From Quercus robur (lineage: Eukaryota; Streptophyta; Magnoliopsida; Fagales; Fagaceae), in contig NC_065536.1 of NCBI RefSeq assembly GCF_932294415.1, positions 59,731,354 to 59,795,353 of the forward strand: DNA of 64,000 nt. Direction: 5' to 3'. A program made the translations under genes and the position numbers. Of this stretch, positions 1-12,200 are shown one piece after another (position 1 is the stretch's first letter; the number at the start of each line of letters is the position of its first letter). The notes beneath the pieces were generated by a model. That model saw only the letters and a program-made list of their open reading frames with translations. It made no database searches and was not told where the DNA came from.

Positions 1-235
1 ATAATGGAGTCTCAAGGAATTCGAAAGTCAACGTATTAAATCTATTAAAAGACTGTAAAATACACATTTTTGTTATTTAGAATAGTCATATGTCTGTATC
101 CGTTACTTGTATGTCTTTACCTCAATCTGTAATGATGGAATCACCTCTATTAGAGAAACAAGTTCTTAAACTTTGTTTTATTTATTTTTATATTGATTTA
201 TTCTTTCCCTCTTTTGGCTTTTGCTTTTAATTCAG
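1..235 (+). other. Intronic sequence of the TRANK1-like gene at the window edge
   Basis: AT-rich sequence ending in a pyrimidine-rich acceptor (ttcag at 231-235). I see no coding exon here. The Sen1-type homologues suggest the preceding exon lies to the left of the window. Confidence 0.5.
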
Positions 236-3200
236 CATGGATTGGCACTAGCTTCAAAGAGAATTATCACATTGGTGTAATATCTCCTTATGCTGCTCAA
301 GTAGTAGCAATTCAAGAAAGACTTGGACGGAAGTTTGATGCTCTTGATGGGTTTACAGTAAAGGTCAAGTCAGTAGATGGGTTTCAGGGTGGGGAAGAGG
401 ACCTAATTATAATATCGACAGTAAGATCTAATACTCATGCATCGATTGGGTTCACATCGAATCTACAGAGAACTAATGTTGCTCTTACAAGGGCTAGGTA
501 ATATTTTATGTAAGTTCTTTCGAGAAGTTTTTCTTTGCTTCCATTTTAACAAGTATTGTAAATAACAATTGGCCTTGTAATGCCTTTTAGGCACTGTCTA
601 TGGATATTGGGAAATGACAAAACACTAGTGAATGGTGGATCTATTTGGGAAACCTTGGTCCTTGATGCTAAGAATCGTCAATGTTTCTTTTACGCTGATG
701 AGGACAAGGATTTGGCTAAAGCAATATTAGACGTGAAGAAAGAATTTGAACAATTTGATGATTTGCTTAATCGTGATAGCATACTTTTTAAAAGTGCTAG
801 GTGGAAGGTATTTAGCACCCTCATATCTATACTTTTCATTATATATTCTTAATACTCTTTCTTAATTTGCTTATGTACTTATTATAGTTTCCTTTATTTC
901 CTTTTCGCAATCTCCACAGGTTCTTTTTAGTGATAACTTTCTGAAATCATTTCAAAAACTGAAGTCTGTCCGGACAAAGAAGTCAGTTATAAACCTTCTA
1001 CTGAAAATTTCCAATGGCTGGAGACCCAAAAAGTTAAGCGTAGTTTGTGAAAGTTCTTCACAGATCTTAAAGCAATTTAGGGTTGAAGGTCTTTATATTG
1101 TTTGTGCAAATGACATAGTAAAGGAATGGAGTGACATTGCAAAGGAATTGAGGTACTTTCAAGTTTTGAAGATCTGGTATATAGCACCTATAGAGGATAT
1201 TCCAAAATTAGTGAAACGTCTTGATAGTATGTTCGGAAAATATACAGATGACTTTATTAATCGCTGCCAAGAGAAATGTCTTGAGGGGTATGTATATTTT
1301 CTTGCATTCTTGTAGATCCATAATAATGTTTCCAATTTTGAAACTTGGATGATGTCTTATTTTGATATTTTGAATTTACTAGGATTTCTTTTTTATATTT
1401 TGAAACTTTTTCCCCTTGCTTTGTGTCTAGGGATTTGGAAATTCCAAAGAGTTGGTCAATCTCTTTTGATATTGTCCGGATTAAGAATCTTGATGACCAT
1501 GAAAATGGGAGTGATCTAAGTGGTTGTGCTGCTGATGGCAGAAGTTATGTTGAGAATGCTAGAGTGAGTGAGAGTCTTATGCTGATGAAATTCTACTCCT
1601 TATCATCAGGCGTAGTGACCCACTTGCTTTCTAACCATGACGGTGGTGAATTGGATCTACCATTTGAAGTATCTGACCAAGAGCTAGAGATAATCCTTTT
1701 TCCTAGAAGTACATTTGTACTGGGGCGGTCAGGTACTGGGAAAACTACTGTTTTGACTATGAAGTTATTTCAGAAAGAAAAACTGCACCATATGGCAAGG
1801 GAGTTATTGTATCAGGAAAAGGAGGTTGAGGAGACCGCTGCTGGGATGAAGGAAAATGTATTGCACCAACTTTTTGTGACAGTGAGTCCTAAACTGTGTT
1901 ATGCTGTAAAACAACATGTTTCTCATTTGAAAAGGTGTGTAGATTATCAAATAAAATGGTTTTCGTGAATTTACTTTGCTTCTGATGAATTAGTTTGCTT
2001 GATTTCTGACTAGAAACAATTGAACTCAGTATATACTTTAATTTCTTCAGGTTTTTGAGAAATTGGAAACATGACATATGTTTGATATTTCTTTTTGTCC
2101 TTGACGTGGATTGGTTGTTTCATTTCGTAAATTTGATATGCATTTTTCTTTCTAGGCAATAATGTTGGTTAATATAAAATGAAAAGCCCTATTGTAACAA
2201 TTTTTTTTCCACATGCAGCTTTTCTTGTGGTGGTAATTCTTCAAAAGGAAGTAGTTCAATTGATATGGATGATTTTGACAATGCCTCTCAATTCAAGGAT
2301 ATCCCAGATTCTTTTGTTGATGTTCCTCCCCTATCATATCCTCTTGTCATAACATTTCACAAATTTCTGATAATGCTTGATGGAACTGTGGGTAATTCAT
2401 ACTTTGAAAGATTCCATGAAGCAAGGAAACTTTCTAATGGTCCAATATGTGGTAGTTCAGTTTCCTTACAGAGCTTTATAAGGATGAAAGAAGTTAATTA
2501 TGAAAGGTTTAGTACATCATACTGGCCCCGTTTCAATACCCAGCTAACTAAGAAGCTCGACTCTTCTAGAGTTTTCACAGAGATTATTTCCCATATAAAA
2601 GGTGGCCCGCAAGCTGCAGAGGCAGGTGATGGTAAACTCAGTCGTGAGAACTATGTTCTACTATCAGAGGGCCGGGTTTCCCGTCTATGTAGACAAAAGA
2701 GAGAGATAATATATGAGATCTTTCAAAATTATGAAAAAATGAAGAATGAAAATGGTGAGTTTGATTTTTCTGATCTTGTAATTGATCTTCATCGTCGTTT
2801 AAGAGTTGAAAGATACGAGGGCGATGAAATGGATTTTGTATATGTGGATGAGGTGCAGGATCTTACATTAAGCCAAATTGCTTTATTCAAATATATTTGT
2901 AAAAATGTTGAAGAGGGTTTTGTTTTCTCTGGTGATACTGCTCAGACGATTGCGAAGGGAATTGACTTTAGATTCCAAGATATAAGATCTCTGTTCTACA
3001 ATAAGTTTGTGCTGGAATCAAAAAGCAGTGGACAAGATGGAAAAAAAGAGAAAGGAATAATCTCAGAGATCTTCCATTTGAGCCAGAACTTCCGTACTCA
3101 TGATGGAGTTCTTAAGCTATCACAAAGTGTGATTGAACCTATTTATCATTACTTTCCTCTATCTACTGATGTTTTGCAACCTGAGACTAGTCTTATATAT

Positions 3201-6200
3201 GGTGAAGCTCCTATTCTGCTTGAATCAGGGAACAAAGAAAATGCTATCATAACTATTTTTGGCAGTAGTGGAAAGGCTGGAGGAAGTATTGTTGGCTTCG
3301 GTGCAGAGCAGGTAATATTGGTACGAGATGATTTTGTTCAGAAGGAAATTACCAATCACGTTGGGAACCAAGCTCTTGTTCTGACTATTGTGGAGTGCAA
3401 GGGCCTTGAATTTCAGGTGCATAAAATGCATGTTTACTCATTTGTTTTATTACTTTACAATTTATTTATATGTTTAAATATTATCACTTCGTTTGTTCAA
3501 ATTGAAATTCATTAACATTATCAGTAATTTATTGGGTCATATTTTTTGGCCCATTTATGACTCATAATTTTTTTGTGTAGGATGTATTGTTGTACAACTT
3601 TTTTGGCTCATCACCTCTGAAAGATCAATGGAGGGTGATATATAAATATATGGAAGAGCAAGATTTGCTCGACCCAACTTTACCCATCTCTGCCCCACAT
3701 TTCAATGAGGCTAAACACGATGTGTTGTGCTCCGAACTGAAGCAACTTTATGTGGCTATCACTCGTACCAGGCAGAGGTTGTGGATTTCTGAGAATTCAG
3801 AGGACTTCTGCAAACCAATGTTTGACTATTGGAAGAAAAAGTGTCTTGTCCAAGTCAGACAACTGGATGATTCACTTGCTCAGGCAATGCAGGTTACTAG
3901 CAGTTCAGAGGAGTGGAAGTCCCGGGGCATTAAGGTTACTATTGACTGTGATCCTATCTGAAGGATCTATTGCTGTCTTCTCTCTCTCTCTCTCTCTCTC
4001 CTTTGGCAAAACCATTACTATGGATGTCCAATTCTTTTATTTGTTTTTATGCAGTTGTATTTAGAGCATAAGTTTGAATTTGCAACCATGTGCTTTGAAA
4101 GAGCTGGTGATATTTATTGGCAAAGAAGGTCCAAGGCTACTGGCCTTAGAGAAAATGCTGACCATATGCGCGGTTCAAATCTTGAAAAGGCAAATGTTAT
4201 GCTTAGGCAAGCTGCTGAAATATTTGAAACTATAGGCAAAGCTGATTCTGCTGCACAATGTTTCTCTGATTTGGGGGAGTATGAAAAAGCAGGTATGCAT
4301 TGGATTCTCTGACTTTGGTCTAATATAACTTAGCATTTTTTATGTACATTTTGTTATTGTTCTAGTGTCACAACTACATCATTATTATGGGAGATAACAT
4401 CATCTAGAAATTTAATGTTTGAAAATTGAAAGTTAATATTTTGAGTTTTAATGTAATAAAAGTTGGAGAAGATAGTTCTACATTAGAGAATGGTGTTTTC
4501 CCTGGTTTTTTTTTAATTATTTTTATTTTTTATTGTTTAGAGGGAGAGTGTTAGTTTTCTAGTGCAATGTCTAAGTCTCATCTTGCAAAGTGCAAGTCCA
4601 AGTGCAAGTGCATAGTCAAGGTTTGAGAGCAAACACATTATAAAAAAATTGATAGGTAGGACTCTGTTCAAGTTATCCTTCTCTAAACCTCACTTAAATG
4701 GGACCAACATTGGAATGACCCCTTCTTGAATAAGTTGAGGAAAATATTTAAGAGGGGAAAGGTACTCCACATTGATGTAATCAGGAAGAAGTTCCTGTAA
4801 GAGAATACTTAAAAGACCAAAACTATTTGAAGCTTTGTTTGAAACCAAAATTGTTGAGTCCACATGACGAGGTTGGCAAAACATGATCAAATGTAATCAA
4901 TGTTTAAGGGTCTTAGTGAGTATTTTGTGTGTTTGAAGTCCATTTCAAATCTGAGACAAGACCAAGATTGAAGAAGTTCACAAGTTTATGGATTCTTGAT
5001 ATGTGCTTGATCAAGAATCACTAATCTCAATCTATTGAGATTCATGTAGAATAGATTCCAAGTATGTTTCAATCAGCCCTCCTGAAGCTAGGGTATCATG
5101 GTTTTCAATCCAAGGTTTAAAAAAAAGAAGCAATTCTAGGGCTTGCTTTTCAAGACTTTTGGAGAGCCGTGTGGTATAAACAAACTATAGGAGATTTCCA
5201 AGTTCTCTTAAAGCATCAACCAAGGATCATTGTTCATGTTTTCAAAGATTTGGTGATCAAGGTGAAGTTGCTGAATCTGGTTAATAAAGAGTTATTGGAG
5301 TGAATCTTCAAGTGGGTACTTGAAGTTGTGAGCGGGTGTTCACATTCAATAGAGTTCGCTTGTATTAGATTCCTTGGATTTGAAGTTGTGTATGGTCACA
5401 TTAGTAAGTACTATTGGAGATAGCAACCTGGAATAGGGTAGAGGTGTCCACCCACCCACTGGACCCGACCCATCCACCGAAACAGACCAGAACCGACCCA
5501 CCTGCAATCGATCCCAAAGACTCTAGCGGTTCTCTCCTCTAAAACCCACCTCAACTGACCCGACCATGAAACTTATCAAAATCCAGCGATCCAAGCTCTT
5601 TCTGGCGAGTTTTTGGTAAAAATATTTCAAATCCCATGAGATTTATGTTGGATTTGGGGAGATCTCACTGAATCTAGTGAGATTTCAACCAGATCTGGTG
5701 GAAATCTTATCGGATCTAGCGAGATCTCACTAGATCTGGTGAGATCTCCGCCGGATTTGGCGAGATTTCTCCTGATAAATTGTTTTGGCCGTCTTTTTCT
5801 GCCGTTGAGGGTTTTGACTGAACCGATTGCTATCTGACGTGAATTTGACCACTTCGATCTAACTCCCTCGTCGGTCTGCGGTGGGTCTGAACTTCCTCCA
5901 CTCGATTTGGTTGGGTTGGTCGTAGGTTGGGCACTTGGACCGACCCATGGACACCCCTAGAATAGGGTTATTCTATTTGTAAAAACTTCAATTCTACACA
6001 GTGGATCTGTCTGCATCAAATTCAAATCCTAATCTTTGTTGGAAAAAGATTAGGAGTAGTCTATATAAATACTTTTACATAATTTGTCAAAGTTAACATA
6101 GGCATTGGGTTTAATTAAATCTTTCTAGCTTTGTTAAAGTATTTAGTTGTAATTGCCTGTTCCTTTGAAGTTGTGATTGCTTAGGAAATCTTAGTGTGGT

Positions 6201-9200
6201 TTCCTAGAATTTCCCTTTTTCTCCTTCTATATGCTAATATAAAACTAGACAATCCCCTCAGGTACTACCACTTAACACAAACGGTGATGTGTGTTGTCAA
6301 CCTATTTGGCCGGATTTCAAGAAGTTTATTAGAAAATTTTCTTTCTTTGTTCTTTTTAGTTTTTTTGGAAAAAAGATGTAACTATCCAACTCATTTGACC
6401 TCCTGAGTAGACCTATTGTACTAAATCTTTCCAATTTTCTAGTTCTCTCAATGGTTTGGTCTCTAAAACATTGACAGCTTAAATACTTTGACCTATATCT
6501 ATTTATTTATCTATAATCTATAAATACTCTATGACCGAAACCTTTGACTTTTTATTGACATTCTTATATTATGCCACTTAAACTTTAAAAGCCCCGCGAT
6601 TTTACACATCATCTAATTTTTGTTTTTTTTTGTTTTTTAATGCTTATAGTCTTTTTTTTTTTCTTTTACTAACTAAAGCTCCGTTTGGATTGTATTTCAA
6701 GGATGCACGTTTGTGTCTGCCTTTTTTTGCGCGTTTCAAATTTTCTAGTGGGTCCCGTGCATTGTTCACGGGACCCACAAACTTCTTTTTTCAACAAAAT
6801 TTTCATTAAAAATGGGTCTCACCTCACTATTCACACATTTAAAAATTATTTTGCTACAATGTTTTCAGTTTTCAGCAAAATAAGTGGTATTCAAACATAT
6901 ACTAATTCTTATTTTTAGTTAATGTTCCTGATACTTTTTCTTCCTCTCTTCTTCGACTCTCAGATCTCATTGTCTCTGTTCAAAGCCAAAAGCCCTCCCC
7001 GTATGTCACTTTATGTCCCAACTTCTCCTGGGTGCAATATAATCTCTCCTCTTTTTCTCAAAACTGATCTATTGGAAGAAGTATAGGCTATCTCTCCTAT
7101 CTCGGTCTCTTCTCTTCTTATTCTTTGTGTTGCTTCTTTTTCTTTGTTTTCTCTGTGTGCTCTTCCGTCTTCTATTTCTTCGTTTCTTTTCTAGTTATGA
7201 TTTGTTTCTCTCTTTGTGACCGCTTCTTTCTATTTCTTTGTTCTTTCAATTTCTCTGTGGCCTTTCAAGCTGGAATAAGTGGATGAGAATAAAAGAAGGT
7301 TAAAAAAATTGTTTTTTTTTTTGAGAAACAAACACACACACACAAGGGAGAGAGAAAGGGATTCTAACACAAAAGCATACCACAACTCCACTCAAAAGCC
7401 ATGGTAACTTTGGTGGAATAGTTAGAGTAAAAAAATATAAATGATGCTAAACATACAACAAATTTCACCACCTAAATGTCACCCGTCATTAAATTTTTTT
7501 TTTTTTGATATTTGTTTATATTATTTATTATGATATTGCCATTTACCAATCACAATTATTATCATATCAATTTACAAAATGTTATGTTATAAAATTTGTA
7601 GTATGTTTAGCATTTTACAAAACAATTAGTTTAGTGTATGTATATAGTGGTAATTCTGAAATGGTCTCCAATATGAAATTGACTCCTTGCAATGTGCACC
7701 ATGTATTTGACAAAATGTCTTAGTTATGCATTAGTTTAAGTCAACTTCATGGTTTGTGCCTCTTGTTTAATTTCCATTGGTCATCTTTTTTTTTTTTTTT
7801 TTTTTTGGTTTCATGTGCATTTAGGCATACTAGACCATCAATAATTGGTATTTTTATTACATTAGAACTTCATAACACCCAAATTGCAACATTAGAATAG
7901 TAGTCTTTTTACAATGGAATGTTTTATGAATTATGTTTTCGTATTAATATACATTTGCAAAGATAAATAAAAAAACGTAGAAAATTATAAATTTGATAAC
8001 ATTTAACATTAAGGGATAAGACCATTTCTAAGTGAGAGATAGAGGGGAAAATTTCTTTGGAAAATATTAGCACTATTTTTTTAAAATATCTTTAAGTAGT
8101 TTTTCTGTGCCATGCACGGGTTAGCGACTAGTAATATATAGTAGCAGAAGACGTTTGACTATTAGTTAACCTTTAAATATTTTGCCACATAAACTTTAGT
8201 AGTCCCACAATTTTACACTATTTTTTATTAATTTATTTATTATGTCAAAATGAGAGTTTTAAACCAACTACTACTTAGCAAATTGAAGAGTTTTAAACCA
8301 ACTGCTATTTTGCAACATGAAGAGTTTTAAACCAAACTGTTATTATGTCAAAAAGAGAGTTTTAAACCGACTACTACTTAGTAAACTGAAGAGTCTTAAA
8401 CCAACTACTACTCAACAATATAGAGTTTTAAACCAAACCAAAGACGTTTGACTATTAGTTGACCTTCTAACATTTTGCCACATAAGTTTTGGTAGTCCTA
8501 CAATTTTACACATCATTTTTTATTAATTTATTTATTAGGTCAAAAGAAGAGTTTTAAACTAACTACTAATTAGTAAATTTAAGAGTTTTAAACCAACTAC
8601 TACTTAGCAACATGGAAAAATTTAAACCAAACCGACCTACTACTATATATATACAACACCACACCAAAACCCTCTATTTGATTTACCCTCTCTCTGCCAT
8701 TTCTGCTCTTTTGTTTTTACAAACTTTTCGTCCTCGGGCCTCAAGGTATCTTTTAATATTCTATATTTGTGTATCTTTTTTTGTATTTTTACTTCTATTG
8801 CCCGTGTTTTTTTGTAATATTTTATTAAGAACCAAACTTCTAGACACCATGTTTGATTCTAGAGTTTTTATAGATGGAGTAAATGCTAAAAGAAAGCTAG
8901 ACACCAAAATATCTTGATTTTTTTATTCTCATGTTTGACATCTTAGTTTTGTTGGATGAATACTTTGTGCCATAGAATGTCATTTTTGTATCACTCTATT
9001 TGCCCCCCCCCCCCCCCCCTAAAAGAGCCTCAGTGGAACTTGAACAAAATTTCTCTCCAAACTAGTTTGGACTTTGGAGAGAAACTCTTTAAACTTCTCA
9101 TATATTTTTATATTGAGTGTAAATTTTGAAAATCTAACCGTTGGATTGAATGTTCTTATTATATATATCCTTCATGCTTGTAAATTTTCAAGAAGATCAA

Positions 9201-12200
9201 AGATCAATTGCTATGTTATCAAACAAATGTTAAAATTTCAAGTTTTTGTAATCTAAAATTGTGTATAAAAAATAAGTTTATTGATTGAATAGTAAATAAC
9301 ATCTAATTTGAACGAAATTTGATGTGTGTTAAGAACATAAGAAACATGAAATTCAACAATTAGATTTTCAAAATTCACACCCAAAATTTTCAACCGTTGG
9401 AGAGAAACTTTGTTTGTAGAACTTGGAAAATTTTCTTTTGACATCAAGTTATTGTATTTGTTGTTCCATGTTTTATAAAAGTTTAAACGTGGCAGAAACA
9501 TAAGTAGTGTGTCTTTATTTCATCCTATAAAAAAGACACCACATGGTTATTTTTTCAAAATATATATATCTTTGTTTCAGTATTATAAATATTAAATAGT
9601 GAAAATATTTAACCATCGTTAACTACCCGGTGCGTTGCATGGGTTAGCAAATAGTTTGTTCTTAAAATTTGATCCAAATTTCATTTTTGTACCACAAATG
9701 TAAATAGTTGCAATGTCATCCCTGAAAATTTATTAGGTACAAAGTATGTCCCATATATTAACCGTTAATTTTAACTTCTTATTATTGCAGGAAGGCTTTA
9801 TTTAGAAAAGTGTGGGGAGTCTGAACTTCAAAGAGCTGGGGAATGCTTTTGTCTAGCAGGATGCTATGAACTGGCAGCTGAGGTGTATGCTAAAGGCAAC
9901 TTTTTCTCAGAATGTTTGAAAGTTTGCACCATAGGAAAATTATTCAACATGGGTTTCAGGTACATTCAGTATTGGAAAAATAATGCAACTAAGGATTTTG
10001 GTGTGGCTAGAAGAGGACAAGAAATAGACAAGATTGAACATGAGTTTCTAGAGAGTTGTGCTCGTCATCATCATGAGCTTAAAGATAGCAGATCCATGAT
10101 GCAGTTTGTCAAAGCTTTTCAATCCATAGATTTGATGCGCACATTTTTGAAATCTTTGGATTGCCTTGGTGAGCTTCTATTGTTGGAAGAAGAATCGGGA
10201 AACTTCTTAGAAGCTGCCAGCATTGCAAAGCTGAGAGGGGAGATTCTACATGAAGCTGATCTTCTAGGGAAGGCAGGGAATGTCAAAGAAGCGTCCATGC
10301 TATTGCTCTTCTATGTGCTGTACAATTCACTTTGGACACCTGGAAGCAAGGGCTGGCCACTAAAGCAGTTTACACAGAAGCAGGAGCTTTTGGCGAAAGC
10401 CAAGTCATTTGCTAAGAACGACTCAAACTTTTATTCTTTTATTTGTACAGAGGCTGACATTTTATCAAATGAGCAGAGTGATTTGTCGATAACAAAAGAG
10501 TATATGAATGCTTCTCAGAGACATAATAGTGTTGGAGGTGAAATAATTTCTGCTCGAAAAATTCTAGATGCTCATCTTCAGTCAAACTATGCAAAGTTTG
10601 TGTGGCAGGATTATTTTGTTTTTGATCTGACAAAGCATTCGGAAGAGATGATCTCTAGAAATCAGATTTCTGTAGAAACACTGTTTTACTTCTGGAATTT
10701 TTGGAAAGATAAGATTCTAAGCATTTTCAAGTATCTCAGATGTCTTGACACTCAAGATGTTAATGAATATAGAAGTTATGGAGATTTCTGTTTGAATTAC
10801 TTGGGGGTGCGAAGGCAGTCTCATAATCTTAATGCAATCTATGTATTGCTCAACTCTGATGCGGATTGGGTCAGAGAGGACAGTAGATTCATTCATCGAA
10901 ATGGAAATTTGGTTTATATTGATGTGAGACATTTTGTTGCAACTGCTCAAACTTACTGGTGTTCAGAATTACTTTGTGCTGGTATGAAGGTTTTGGACAA
11001 TCTTGAAGCCCTTTACAATTTCTCATTGAAGAAATCCCTCTCCCTGTTTTGCCAAAGCAGATCTCTTACGTGTATCAATGAGGTTGCAAAGTTTCTTTTG
11101 GAATCCAAATATCTGAACCGTAGTCACTATAACAATAAGACATTGCAGAAATTTGTTGAACTTTGTAATAATTCTTTTTTTGGCTATATATTTCCCTTGG
11201 ATTGGCGGAAATCATTGGCAGAGAACATGTTTTCTCTGAGAGAATCAGAGGTTTCAAGGAATTTACTAGAACAGGTCATAATTGAAAACATCAGCTTGAA
11301 GGGTAAGTTGACATACGGGCAAATTGGAAGAGTTGTAGTGATAACTCTTGGATTGGGTAAGATAAACAATGGTTTATATGAGGAGATTTTGAAAAGGTTT
11401 GATGGGACTTATGGAAATCCACCATGGAAGGCATTCATTCAGGTTCTCTGTGGGAATATGGGACCGGAATTTTCTCAAGGTACTTTAACTGACAATAACT
11501 GTGAATCTCCAAGAGAATTGTGCGTTATGCTGAAGCTACAAGAAGCTTTGATGGAGACTTACAATGCAAATTGGAGAAAAGAAGTCGACTATATTTCACC
11601 TGGTTGTTTCTTGTATCTTATTGAGCGCCTCCTAATCTTGGCATCTTACTTCCAGGGATACTTTATCACTTTGAAGTCTTCTTTTGCTGAATGGTTTATC
11701 TATCAAGATGCAGATACCAACCCAAATTCCACTTTAGTGGCTCAAATGAGGCCATCCCATGATATCTTTGTGTTTATTTTCGATGTTGCTTATCAGCTTC
11801 TTTTTAACGAGAAAGATACAATGGATTGGATCAGAAGGTCTAATATAATTGTAAAGGACTACTATCCACTGCTGGTACTGAGATTGGTTTCTATAATATG
11901 TTTAGTTCATCTGAATTCTGATTCCGGGGAATTTTCGGAATCTCTTTTTGAATTGCTTGGTAGTAGCTATATTACTAAGCAACTTCCATGGGAATTTTAT
12001 GATGTTGTTCAGAGAAGACGGAAACATATAAATGTGAATGCGCTAGCTGAAGCATTTAAAAAGATTCACAATCCTCTTGTAATTGTGAGTTTGGGAGGAA
12101 ATTGTTCAAGGTTTCTATGTCCAGATGCCATTTTTGTGGACATGACGGTAAAACAGTGCAGGGAGGACATGTTAAAAGTCTTGTTTACAGAGACAGTGAA

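Larger units (their letters stand above)
4293..9790 (+). other. 5.5-kb repeat-filled intron of the TRANK1-like gene
   Basis: Intron bounded by GT at 4293 and an AG before 9791. It is far longer than the gene's other introns, which are about 90-300 bp, and has clearly been enlarged by insertions. From about 4540 to 6240 there is unclassified repeat-like sequence split by a hAT-like element (5439-5959). A MITE-like block lies near 6678-6905, poly(T)/retroposon debris near 7310-7430, a possible Helitron-like 3' end near 8115-8131, a short tandem array at 8250-8620, and a C homopolymer at 9003-9019. The splice phases on both sides still match. Confidence 0.75.

Noticed and set aside
4690-4890. 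Minus-strand 66-codon frame in the long intron
   Set aside because: It has some coding-like character ([14 protein letters not shown]) but no recognised family, no splice context and repeat-like surroundings. Insufficient support.
9600-9660. Second Helitron 3' end
   Set aside because: The hairpin is imperfect and the CTRR terminus is not preserved. No 5' TC end was found.
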